DNA of 64,000 nt from Mesorhizobium sp. L-2-11 (GTDB taxonomy: Bacteria > Pseudomonadota > Alphaproteobacteria > Rhizobiales > Rhizobiaceae): NCBI RefSeq assembly GCF_016756595.1, contig NZ_AP023257.1:2744001-2808000 (forward strand), in the 5' to 3' direction. A program made the translations under genes and the position numbers. The notes under the pieces were generated by a model. The model searched no databases, was not told where the DNA came from, and worked only from the letters and a program-made list of their open reading frames with translations. Positions 26,542 to 34,173 of this stretch are shown in pieces. The first letter of the stretch is position 1, and each line of letters begins with the position of its first letter.

Positions 26542-27456
26542 ATGGCGCCCAGGGCAAGTTGGAAAGGTTACCTCAAGCTCAGTCTCGTCAGCTGTCCGGT
26601 CCGGCTGTATCCGGCGACGAGCACAGCCGAGCGCATCAGCTTCAACCAGCTGCACAAGGACACCCACAACCGCATCAACATGAAGCCGGTCGATCCCGAG
26701 CTCGGTTTGGTCGAGCGCGCGGACCTGGTCAAGGGTTACGAATACGAGGACAAGCAGTACATCATCATCGACGACGCCGACCTCGAGGCGGTGAAGATCG
26801 AATCCAACCACACGATGAACATCGAGGCTTTTGTCGACGAGCGTTCGGTCGACGTCATCTATCAGGACGCGCCCTACTATCTGGCGCCGGATGGCGCGAT
26901 GGCCGAGGAGACCTTCGCGGTGCTGCGCGAAGCCATGCGCAAATCCGGCAAACTGGCGATCGCGCGGCTGGTGCTGTCCAGCCGCGAGCGCGTGGTGACA
27001 ATCGGCGCCCGCGAGAACGGCATGTTCGTCTGCACCTTGAGGAACCCGAACGAAGTGCGCGGCACGGCTGAATATTTCGGCAACATCCCGGCCGGCAAGC
27101 CCGACCCGGAAATGCTGCAGCTCGCCGAAGCGCTGATCAAGCAGAAGGAAACCAGCTTCGACCCGAAGAACTACGAGGACCGCTATGAGATCGCGCTGAT
27201 GGCGATGATCCGCGAGAAGCTCAAGGGTCACAAGCCGATCATTGCGGCAGCTCCCGAGCGCGGCAATGTGATCAATCTGATGGATGCGCTGAAGGCCAGC
27301 CTGTCGCAATCGGCCAAGCCGCCGGCCAAGAGCAAGAGCAAGGCCGATGAAGCGGCGAAACCGGCAACGAAATCCACCAAGAGCGGCGCCGGCGCGGCCA
27401 AGGAAAATCCGCTCAAGGCCAATCTGCTCAAGGCCGTCGGCAAGAGCAAAGGGTGA
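26542..27456 (+). CDS. ku: NHEJ DNA-end-binding protein Ku
   Basis: A 304-residue bacterial Ku forming the homodimeric ring that binds DNA ends and recruits LigD. The core begins ASWKGYLKLSLVSCPVRLYPA and includes FNQLHKDTHNRI and SGKLAIARLVLSSRERVV. The C-terminal 45 residues are a Lys/Ala/Pro-rich low-complexity tail, typical of Ku extensions that help bridging or DNA threading. Shine-Dalgarno TAGGAGAA precedes the ATG. It follows ligD on the same strand and overlaps the next TPR gene by four bases, giving a compact repair operon. Rhizobia often have further ku copies elsewhere. Confidence 0.97.
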   Translation: MAPRASWKGYLKLSLVSCPVRLYPATSTAERISFNQLHKDTHNRINMKPVDPELGLVERADLVKGYEYEDKQYIIIDDADLEAVKIESNHTMNIEAFVDERSVDVIYQDAPYYLAPDGAMAEETFAVLREAMRKSGKLAIARLVLSSRERVVTIGARENGMFVCTLRNPNEVRGTAEYFGNIPAGKPDPEMLQLAEALIKQKETSFDPKNYEDRYEIALMAMIREKLKGHKPIIAAAPERGNVINLMDALKASLSQSAKPPAKSKSKADEAAKPATKSTKSGAGAAKENPLKANLLKAVGKSKG

Positions 27457-28556
27457 CAGCGCCCCCCGCTATAATTTCCGGCACCGTCTTCGGCGCCATC
27501 GGCGCGCTGGCGGCGTTCCCGCTGAGGCTGGCGGCGCGTGAAGTAGAGCGCCAGCAGGGCCAATTGCGGCGCGGCGTTAACAGGCGCACCAGCCATGTCG
27601 TGTTCGGCCGCACACTTCTGGCCAAGGCCGGGGATGCCGAGATCGAGCGCCGCGTCGCCGCCGAGCGTGCGGCCGGGCGCAAGCTGATCAGCGAAAACGG
27701 TTTTTTGCGCCTGCTTGGGCTGATCAAGGCGCCGGAGGCCTCGACCCTGTCGCGGCAGTCGCTTCTCGATCAGTCGCGGCTGACCGCCGCCGATCTCGAC
27801 CTTCTCAGCCTGTTCGATGCCTTCGAGCATGATGGCGAACCCTATTCGTTCCGCGATCTGATCCTGGCCCGCAAATATGCCGGGCTGATCGCCGGCGGCG
27901 CCTCGTGGGGGGCGATCGCGCGCTCGGTGCACCGCTGCGGTCCGGTCGCCTCGCTGACCGCCAAGTCGCTGAATGTCGGCTCGCAGCATGGGCGCGCCGA
28001 TCAGATCTACCTCGAAGGCGGGCAGTGCGAAGTCGACGGCCAGTTGCTGTTCGATTTGGGGTCGCCCGATGACGACACGCTGGAAGAACTGTTCGCTGAT
28101 GCCGAAGCGGCGGAAGAGGCTGAACACCACGAGCAGGCGGCGGCACTCTACCAGCGCTGCCTGGCCATCGATCCGACCGATGCGATCGCCGCCTTCAACC
28201 GCGCCAACTGCCTGCGCGCCGCTGGACGCGCGGCCGAGGCGGCGCACGACTATGCCCGCGCGATAAAGCTCGATCCGGGTTTCGTCGAGGCCTGGTTCAA
28301 TCTGGCCGGGCTGATGAGCGACGAGGGCCGCGACGGCTCGGCGCGACGGCATCTGCAAAAGGCGATCGCGCTGGACCAAAACTATGCCGACGCGGTGTTC
28401 AACCTGGCGAGGCTGGAGTTCGACGCCGGCAACCTCGCCGAGGCGCGGCGAAACTGGTCGCGATATCTCGAGCTCGACGCCAGCTCCGAATGGGCGCGCA
28501 TGGCGGCCAGGGGGATACAATTCATCGATTTGCAGCTGGCGCGGATGTCGGGGTGA
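27453..28556 (+). CDS. TPR protein coupled to ku
   Basis: A 367-residue protein starting at a GTG that overlaps the ku stop (GTGA), so its translation is coupled to Ku. Residues 60-180 form a helix-rich, DNA-binding-like region (ENGFLRLLGL, FSFRDL-type YSFRDLILARKYAGLIAGGASWGAI, which resembles a MerR/HTH arrangement). Residues 205-350 carry three to four TPRs (AAALYQRCLAIDPTDAIAAF, AIKLDPGFVEAWFNLAG, AIALDQNYADAVFNLAR). Its place in the NHEJ operon suggests a regulator or partner of the repair complex, which is inference. The N-terminal 50 residues are arginine-rich. Confidence 0.85.
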   Translation: MTAPPAIISGTVFGAIGALAAFPLRLAAREVERQQGQLRRGVNRRTSHVVFGRTLLAKAGDAEIERRVAAERAAGRKLISENGFLRLLGLIKAPEASTLSRQSLLDQSRLTAADLDLLSLFDAFEHDGEPYSFRDLILARKYAGLIAGGASWGAIARSVHRCGPVASLTAKSLNVGSQHGRADQIYLEGGQCEVDGQLLFDLGSPDDDTLEELFADAEAAEEAEHHEQAAALYQRCLAIDPTDAIAAFNRANCLRAAGRAAEAAHDYARAIKLDPGFVEAWFNLAGLMSDEGRDGSARRHLQKAIALDQNYADAVFNLARLEFDAGNLAEARRNWSRYLELDASSEWARMAARGIQFIDLQLARMSG

Positions 28557-28579
28557 GGGCTTCAATGTCTGCGCTTGAG

Positions 28580-28617
28580 CACCCCCCTCTGTCCTGCCGG
28601 ACATCTCCCCTTCAAGG
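28580..28617. repeat. palindromic repeat family A, left part cut by an IS
   Basis: CACCCCCCTCTGTCCTGCCGGACATCTCC followed by CCTTCAAGG, then the insertion sequence begins at 28618. The rest of the same repeat resumes at 29915. Confidence 0.85.
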
Positions 28618-29914
28618 CAGGGCTGTCCGGGGAAAGTTTTGAGTGAATCGAAATGCCACATGTGCATGCCCCGTAAAACGGGGTTTGTCCGTCTTTTCTC
28701 TGGTTGTCGAGACTCAGAAAAGGAACGGGGCATGCGCTTTGCACCTAGCATCTTCGGGCAGCTTCTTGAACCCATCGATCGGCGTCAATTCCAAGCAATT
28801 GTGGATCGCCACGACGGGGATGCGTACGACAAATCGTTCAGAAGCTGGGATCATCTGGTGGCGCTGATCTATGCCCAGTTCTGCGGCAGCAGCAGCTTGC
28901 GTGGCCTGGAAGCCGGCTGGAACGCCAACAGCCAGCATCATTATCACCTGGGCAGCGGTCCGTTGATGCGTTCGACCTTGTCGGATGCCAACAGACGGCG
29001 TCCGGTCGCCATCTTTGCCGAGGCGTTCGGTCTGGTGGCGAACCTGCTCGACAGGCAAATGCGGCGCGAGGGCGAAGCGATGCTGCGGCTGATCGACTCG
29101 ACCCCCATTCCGCTCGGCAAACTGTGCGATTGGGCCAAGTCGAACGGGCGCATCCGCGGCATGAAGGTGCATGTCGTCTATGACCCGAAGACCGACTGTC
29201 CGCGCATCCTCGACATCACCGACGCCAACGTCAACGACGCCCAGGTCGGTCGCCAGATCACGATCGAAGCTGGAGCGACCTACGTGTTCGACAAGGGCTA
29301 CTGCCATTATGGCTGGTGGACGGCGATCGCCGAAGCCGGATCGATCTTCGTGACGCGGCCCAAATCCAACATGAGGCTGGCGCTGCTGCGTGATCGCCCT
29401 ATAGCCGAGCCGCAGGGCGACGGCTTCCTGGTTGTGGAAGACAGTGAGGTAAGCTTGGTCAGCAAGGCTGCTTGCAAGCTGCCGATGCGGCTGCGTCGCC
29501 TGCGCGTTCAGCGCGAAACGGGCGACACCATCACGCTTTTGACCAACGATCTGGAGCGCTCTGCCGTCGAGATTGGACGGCTTTACAAAGGCCGCTGGCA
29601 CATCGAGCTTCTGTTCCGATGGATCAAGCAGCACCTCAAGATCCGCAAGTTCCTCGGCAACAACGGCAATGCAATCCGCCTGCAACTCTTTGCCGCAATG
29701 ATCGCCTTTGCGCTGCTGCGCATTGTCGCGCGCACCCGCCGCGTCACTATTCCTATCTTGAGGTTCACAGAACTGGTCGCTCAATACTTGTTCGGGCGGC
29801 GGAAACTGCACACCATCGATAAGCCGCCACCGGTCAATCCAAGCCGACCAAGGGACCGAGCCTCTCCCAATCAGATGGCCTTCATTTATGAATAACTTTC
29901 CCCGGACAGCCCTG
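28618..29914 (+). mobile_element. IS4-family insertion sequence, complete
   Basis: 1297 bp bounded by perfect 21-bp terminal inverted repeats (CAGGGCTGTCCGGGGAAAGTT and its complement). It contains a single transposase gene. The flanks CCTTCAAGG (28609-28617) and CCCTCAAGG (29915-29923) match at eight of nine positions and look like a target-site duplication with one later change. It sits inside a family A palindrome. Intact ends and an intact gene suggest recent activity. Confidence 0.95.
28732..29895 (+). CDS. IS4-family transposase
   Basis: A 387-residue DDE transposase. The N-terminus MRFAPSIFGQLLEPIDRRQF and LVALIYAQFCGSSSLRGLE are typical of the IS4 group with an N-terminal DUF4372-like segment. 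The catalytic region shows IDSTPIPL (first Asp), FDKGYCHYGWW (second Asp), and the YREK motif YKGRWHIELLFRWIKQHLK with the catalytic Glu. ATG 28732 follows AAAGGAACGGGG. It should cut and paste the element defined by the flanking 21-bp inverted repeats. No frameshift or stop is present. Confidence 0.96.
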   Translation: MRFAPSIFGQLLEPIDRRQFQAIVDRHDGDAYDKSFRSWDHLVALIYAQFCGSSSLRGLEAGWNANSQHHYHLGSGPLMRSTLSDANRRRPVAIFAEAFGLVANLLDRQMRREGEAMLRLIDSTPIPLGKLCDWAKSNGRIRGMKVHVVYDPKTDCPRILDITDANVNDAQVGRQITIEAGATYVFDKGYCHYGWWTAIAEAGSIFVTRPKSNMRLALLRDRPIAEPQGDGFLVVEDSEVSLVSKAACKLPMRLRRLRVQRETGDTITLLTNDLERSAVEIGRLYKGRWHIELLFRWIKQHLKIRKFLGNNGNAIRLQLFAAMIAFALLRIVARTRRVTIPILRFTELVAQYLFGRRKLHTIDKPPPVNPSRPRDRASPNQMAFIYE

Positions 29915-30044
29915 CCCTCAAGGGGGGAGATCGGCAGCTTCGACTGTCCGCTCACTCCTGCGACGTTGGAGATTGGCGAAAGCGGCCGAACGCACAATCT
30001 CCCCCCTTGAGGGGGAGATGGCCGGCAGGCCAGAGGGGGGCGCG
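29915..30044. repeat. palindromic repeat family A, right part after the IS
   Basis: CCCTCAAGGGGGGAGATCGGCAGCTTCG..., central CGTTGGAGATTGGCGAAAGCGG, and the right arm ending GGCCAGAGGGGGGCGCG. The centre is in the opposite orientation to the copy at 19722. Confidence 0.85.
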
Positions 30045-30076
30045 AAGGAACTCGGCCTTCATCTGCGGCCCACCCC

Positions 30077-30721
30077 ATGACCGCCTTCCTCTTCGACGGT
30101 CCCGACGCCGCTCCCATCACCATCCTGCTCGCCCATGGCGCCGGCGCGCCGATGGACTCGGCCTCGATGACCGCCACCGCAAAAGCACTTGCTGCCGCCG
30201 GGTTTCGCGTTGCGCGCTTCGAGTTCCACTACATGGCAGCCCGCCGCTACGGCCACCGCAAGCCGCCGCCGCGCGCCGAGACGGTGAACCCGGAATACGT
30301 CAGGGCGATCGCCGACCTCAGGGCGAAGGGTGTGAATGGGCCGCTCATCATCGGCGGCAAGTCGATGGGCGGCCGCGTCGCCTCGATGATCGCCGACGAG
30401 ATGTTTTCCAAGGGCGAGATTTCAGGGCTGCTTTGCCTCGGCTACCCCTTCCATCCGCCGGAGAAACCGACGCAGCTTCGCACAAAACACCTCGCCGATC
30501 TCAAGACGCCGACATTGATCTTCCAGGGCACACGCGACGAATTCGGGACCAGGGACGAGGTCGCGACCTACGATCTTTCCGACACAATCGAAATCGCCTG
30601 GCTGGAGGACGGCGACCACGATCTGAAGCCGCGCAAGAGCATCTCCGGTTTTTCGACCGCCGATCATCTGAAGACACTCGCTGAAGCGGTCAAGGCGTGG
30701 ACCGAGCGCATCGTGCGCTGA
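30077..30721 (+). CDS. alpha/beta hydrolase, KANL3/Tex30 type
   Basis: A 214-residue small alpha/beta hydrolase of the KANL3/Tex30 family. The oxyanion-hole region LLAHGAGAPMDS, nucleophile Ser in GGKSMGGRVAS, the acid in FQGTRDEFGT and the histidine in EDGDHDLKP are all in place. The substrate is unknown; these proteins are often annotated as dienelactone-hydrolase-like. It is followed after nine bases by the exonuclease III gene, so the two are likely co-transcribed. The palindromic repeat and IS lie directly upstream. Confidence 0.88.
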   Translation: MTAFLFDGPDAAPITILLAHGAGAPMDSASMTATAKALAAAGFRVARFEFHYMAARRYGHRKPPPRAETVNPEYVRAIADLRAKGVNGPLIIGGKSMGGRVASMIADEMFSKGEISGLLCLGYPFHPPEKPTQLRTKHLADLKTPTLIFQGTRDEFGTRDEVATYDLSDTIEIAWLEDGDHDLKPRKSISGFSTADHLKTLAEAVKAWTERIVR

Positions 30722-30730
30722 AGCAGGCCG

Positions 30731-31501
30731 ATGAAGATCGCCACCTTCAACGTCAACAACATCAACGGCCGGCTGCAAAACCTGCTGGCCTGGCTGACCG
30801 TCGCCAAGCCCGACATCGTTTGCCTGCAGGAACTGAAAGCGAGGCAGACACAGTTTCCGCGCACAGCACTCGCCACGGCCGGCTATGGCGCGGTTTGGGT
30901 GGGGCAGCCGACCTGGAACGGCGTCGCCATTCTTTCGCGCGGCTCGGAGCCGGTGCTGACCCGCGAGGCGCTGCCCGGCGACGACAGCGATAACCAGGCC
31001 CGCTACATCGAGGCGGCGGTCAGCGGCATCGTCATCGCCTGCCTCTATGCGCCGAACGGCAACCCGCAGCCCGGCCCGAAATTCACCTACAAGCTGGCGT
31101 GGCACGAACGCCTGAACGCGCATGCGGCGGAACTGTTCGACACCGGGCTGCCGGTGGTGCTCGCCGGCGACTACAATATCGTGCCCGAGCCGCGCGACAT
31201 CTATCCGACCCGCTCCTATGACGACAATGCGCTGGTGCAGCCGGAAAGCCGCGCCGCCTTCGCAGCGCTGCTCGACCAGGGCTGGCTAGATGCACTGCGC
31301 AAGAAACATCCGAAGGAGACGCTCTACACATTCTGGGATTATCGCCGCAACCGCTGGCCGCGCGACGCCGGCCTGCGGCTCGACCATATATTGCTGTCCA
31401 GGAAACTGGCGCGCCGGCTGGCCGGGGCAGGCATCGACCGCAACGTCCGCGGCGAGCCCGGCGCCAGCGACCACGCGCCGGTCTGGGTTGAGTTGCGGTG
31501 A
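30731..31501 (+). CDS. xth: exodeoxyribonuclease III / AP endonuclease
   Basis: A 256-residue member of the exonuclease III family, which removes 3' blocks and cuts at abasic sites in base-excision repair. It starts MKIATFNVNNINGRL, has CLQELKA (metal-binding Glu), GLPVVLAGDYNIVP (active-site Asp and Asn), LRLDHILLS and the terminal GASDHAPVWVEL with catalytic Asp-His. Length is standard. It lies on the same strand after a small hydrolase gene, within 5 kb of the LigD/Ku genes, but not obviously in one operon with them because the IS separates the blocks. Confidence 0.96.
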   Translation: MKIATFNVNNINGRLQNLLAWLTVAKPDIVCLQELKARQTQFPRTALATAGYGAVWVGQPTWNGVAILSRGSEPVLTREALPGDDSDNQARYIEAAVSGIVIACLYAPNGNPQPGPKFTYKLAWHERLNAHAAELFDTGLPVVLAGDYNIVPEPRDIYPTRSYDDNALVQPESRAAFAALLDQGWLDALRKKHPKETLYTFWDYRRNRWPRDAGLRLDHILLSRKLARRLAGAGIDRNVRGEPGASDHAPVWVELR

Positions 31502-31511
31502 GGGCGGAGAC

Positions 31512-31580
31512 CATCTCCCCGCAAGGGGGAGTTCCGCCGATAGCGCCTCTTTTTCGAGGTTGGCGATTGGCGAAATCAAA
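31512..31580. repeat. decayed copy of the family A palindrome
   Basis: CATCTCCCCGCAAGGGGGAG, then CCGATAGCGCCTCTTTTTCGAGGTTGGCGATTGGCGAAA, which matches the arm tip and centre of the family A element but lacks the outer GACAGAGGGGGG part. It lies between convergent genes. Confidence 0.55.
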
Positions 31581-31603
31581 GATGATCCCTCATGCACAAC
31601 CCC

Positions 31604-32071
31604 TCACACCGGTCGCGCGCCTTCACGGGCGAAAGCCTCGATCAAAGGTGCATACCCCTCAAGGTCGGGTTGAGTGGCGAAGCTGTGGCTGGCGGCGGTC
31701 GTGGCCCAGGGCAGCTTTTCCGACGTGAAGACCTCGACGAAGGGCTCATACCAATGATGCTGGTCGAGCATGGTCGCGCGGACATTGACGAAGAAGTCCA
31801 GGCCGTGCGGATGCGTGAACATCCAGTTCTTGCAGTGCGGGCAGTAGAGTTGCCGGTGCGGCCCATGCATACCGCCGACCACCGGCTCGCCTTGCGTAAC
31901 GCTAAAGCCGTTGGTTGGCACCGCCATGGTCAGGGAATAAGCACTCGCGCTCAGCTTCTGACAGCCGGTGCAATGACAGGCCATGGTCAGCAAGGGCGGC
32001 GCACTTATGCGAAAGCGTATCCCGCCGCACAGGCAGCCGCCGTCCCAGGGTAGTTTCCACTCATCCATCAT
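31604..32071 (-). CDS. GFA (CENP-V/GFA domain) family protein
   Basis: A 155-residue protein of the glutathione-dependent formaldehyde-activating enzyme superfamily, a zinc-binding beta fold. Zinc ligands are visible in GGCLCGGIRF, CHCTGCQK and YCPHCKNWMF. Members have varied or unknown activities, so formaldehyde metabolism is not implied. The start is one of two adjacent ATGs (32071 or 32068) after GAGG; a TTG further up is possible. It is convergent with xth, with a decayed palindromic repeat between. Confidence 0.88.
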   Translation of the reverse strand: MMDEWKLPWDGGCLCGGIRFRISAPPLLTMACHCTGCQKLSASAYSLTMAVPTNGFSVTQGEPVVGGMHGPHRQLYCPHCKNWMFTHPHGLDFFVNVRATMLDQHHWYEPFVEVFTSEKLPWATTAASHSFATQPDLEGYAPLIEAFAREGARPV

Positions 32072-32293
32072 CTGGCCTCGATCGGTCTTGAGCACTGCTG
32101 AGCGATCCTAGCGCACGACCGGGCAACATTGCGGCGACCCAAGAGATCCCCGGGGGCATCCAGCGCTTGTTGCAGGCGAGCGTTTTTGTGCTGCTGTTCG
32201 CTGGCAATCTGCGGAATTGAACCGGGACATCGACAAACCCGGCCTCGACCGGCATCATTGCGGGCAAAGCGAACAGCGACCCGGGGGGAGCCG

Positions 32294-33781
32294 ATGAACA
32301 GGTTTGTCGACAGGGTGCTGGCAATGCTGCTGCTGGCGATCGGCATGCTCTGCTTCACACGCGTGTATTTCGCGCTGGGGGGCGCCGGCGAAGGCTTCGC
32401 GTCGGTGCGCATGGCTTTCTTCGGGATAGCGGGCGTTGTCTCAGCCCTTGCAGCGCTGCTGTTCTGGGCCGGCCTGTTGCCGGGCCGCTCGACGCACGAT
32501 CCGAAGACTCCTCTGTTCGGCAGGGGCGCCGAAACGCAACCCGGCGGACGACCACGCCTGCGGCGGCTCTTTGCCGTCGTTCCGTTCCTCGCCGTGCTCG
32601 CTCTGGTGGCCGACCAACTCGGCCCCTGGTCGCGGCAGCCACAGGACGCCGGCAAAGGCCTGATCGCCGAGCAACCGGCGCCGAGCGCGCCGCAAGGCCA
32701 AGACGTCTCCAGCGCACCGGCCCCGGAACCGGAAGCGATACAGCCGCCGGCGCCTGCTTCGCCATCCGAGGTCGCGCTCCCCCCGCCTGTCTCACCGCCG
32801 GAGCCTGCTCCAGCTCCGGCTGCGCCACCGCAGACCGTCGCGCCGCTGCCGCAGGTTCCGCCATCGCAGCCGACGCAGCCCGATGGCCACCGCGAGCCTG
32901 TCGTCTGGCTGGCGGTGGCGCCCGACGGGCACTCGATCCTGAGCGCCAGCACCGACCGCACGATCAAGCTCTGGGATATCGAAGGCAAGCGCCTGATCCG
33001 CACCCTCGGCATCCACAAGGACATGGCGCGGACAGCGCTTTTCCTGCCCGATGGGGCGCGGGCGCTGACGGCGGGCGACGATGGCGAGATCGTGCTGCGC
33101 CAGCTCGCCGATGGCGCGGTGCTGCACGTCTTCTCTTCAGGCCAGAACGGCGGCGTCAACAAGCTGGCGATCAGCCCCGACGGCAAACGTGCGGTCAGCG
33201 GGCACGACACCGGCAGGGTCATCGTCTGGGATATCGAGAAAGGCTCGGTGCTGCGTGTGATGCCGGGGCACGACTGGTCGATCAGCGGGGTCGCCGTCTC
33301 ACCCGACGGCACACGCGCGATCAGCGGCAGTATCGAGGGCACGCTAAAACTATGGGACATCGCCACCGGCAAGCAGCTGCGCAGCTGGCACGGGCATGAG
33401 CGCGGCCCCTATGGGATCGTGTTCATGGCCGACGGGCGCCATCTGATCACCGGCAGCGGTGATTATACGATCAAGCTCTGGGATCTCGACACCTTCAAGG
33501 AAGTGCGCCGCCTCGAGGGCCATTCGGGCACGGTCTATGTGCTGGCGCTGTCGGCCGACGGCAAGCGGCTGCTCTCCGGCTCGCTCGACGGAACGGCACG
33601 GCTGTGGGACTTGGAAACCGGCAACGAGACCGCGCTGTTCGACAGCCGCTCCGGTCCGGTCTACGCCGTGGCGTTCGCCGCCGACGGCACAGTGCTCACC
33701 GGCGGCTACGACCGCACCATCCGCGACTGGCCGGCGGCAGGCGGGGACGGGGTGGTGCTTTTCGCCGGAGCGCCGGAGTGA
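32294..33781 (+). CDS. membrane-anchored WD40-repeat protein
   Basis: A 495-residue protein. Three hydrophobic segments lie near residues 6-28, 32-57 and 92-108. A Pro/Ala/Glu-rich linker follows (about 115-195), then a beta-propeller of about seven WD40 repeats (for example TIKLWDIEGKRLIRTL, TLKLWDIATGKQLRSWHGH, TARLWDLETGNETALF). The propeller probably faces the periplasm or cytoplasm as a protein-binding platform; topology is not certain. ATG 32294 follows GGGGGGAG. In rhizobia similar WD40 domains sit in c-type cytochromes, but no CXXCH heme motif is present here. Confidence 0.85.
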   Translation: MNRFVDRVLAMLLLAIGMLCFTRVYFALGGAGEGFASVRMAFFGIAGVVSALAALLFWAGLLPGRSTHDPKTPLFGRGAETQPGGRPRLRRLFAVVPFLAVLALVADQLGPWSRQPQDAGKGLIAEQPAPSAPQGQDVSSAPAPEPEAIQPPAPASPSEVALPPPVSPPEPAPAPAAPPQTVAPLPQVPPSQPTQPDGHREPVVWLAVAPDGHSILSASTDRTIKLWDIEGKRLIRTLGIHKDMARTALFLPDGARALTAGDDGEIVLRQLADGAVLHVFSSGQNGGVNKLAISPDGKRAVSGHDTGRVIVWDIEKGSVLRVMPGHDWSISGVAVSPDGTRAISGSIEGTLKLWDIATGKQLRSWHGHERGPYGIVFMADGRHLITGSGDYTIKLWDLDTFKEVRRLEGHSGTVYVLALSADGKRLLSGSLDGTARLWDLETGNETALFDSRSGPVYAVAFAADGTVLTGGYDRTIRDWPAAGGDGVVLFAGAPE

Positions 33782-33821
33782 TGATGACGTTACGGAAAAG
33801 AACGCCATCGCCGACGCTGCC

Positions 33822-33869
33822 AATCTCGCCCCTCGTGGGGGAGATGTCCGGCAGGACAGAGGGGGGCGC
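33822..33869 (+). repeat. palindromic repeat family A, half element
   Basis: AATCTCGCCCCTCGTGGGGGAGATGTCCGG... ending GACAGAGGGGGGCGCC. It starts 40 bases after the WD40 gene stop. Confidence 0.8.
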
Positions 33870-33945
33870 CGTAGAGCGCCAACCTTGCTCTAACTCGTTC
33901 TCAACGAGGAACCAGTCAGCTGGGGTAACTATGAATGGTTGACAG

Positions 33946-34088
33946 GCCGGCGGGACAGCGCCCCCCTCTGTCCTGCCGGACATCTCCCCCACAAGGGGGG
34001 AGATTGGCGGTTTTGGCCTTACCGTCCATCCTTCAGCGTTCGAGATTGGCGAAAACAGGAGTGACATCCAATCTCCCCCTGGGAGATC
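33946..34088. repeat. palindromic repeat family A, right arm truncated
   Basis: The left arm GCCGGCGGGACAGCGCCCCCCTCTG... is complete; the centre has TTCAGCGTTCGAGATTGGCGAAAACAGGAGTGACATCC; the right arm stops after AATCTCCCCCTGGGAGAT. It precedes the amidase gene. Confidence 0.82.
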
Positions 34089-34173
34089 GGCTGCCACATC
34101 CGCCTTCGCAAAACCCCTTTACGGCATCGGTTTTCGAGGCCAATACCGCTTCGACCAAGCGTTGGAACCGAAC

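Noticed and set aside
16423..34088. CRISPR array suspected from repeated GC-rich strings
   Set aside because: The repeats are long inverted palindromes at irregular distances, not short direct repeats with regular spacers, and no cas genes are present.
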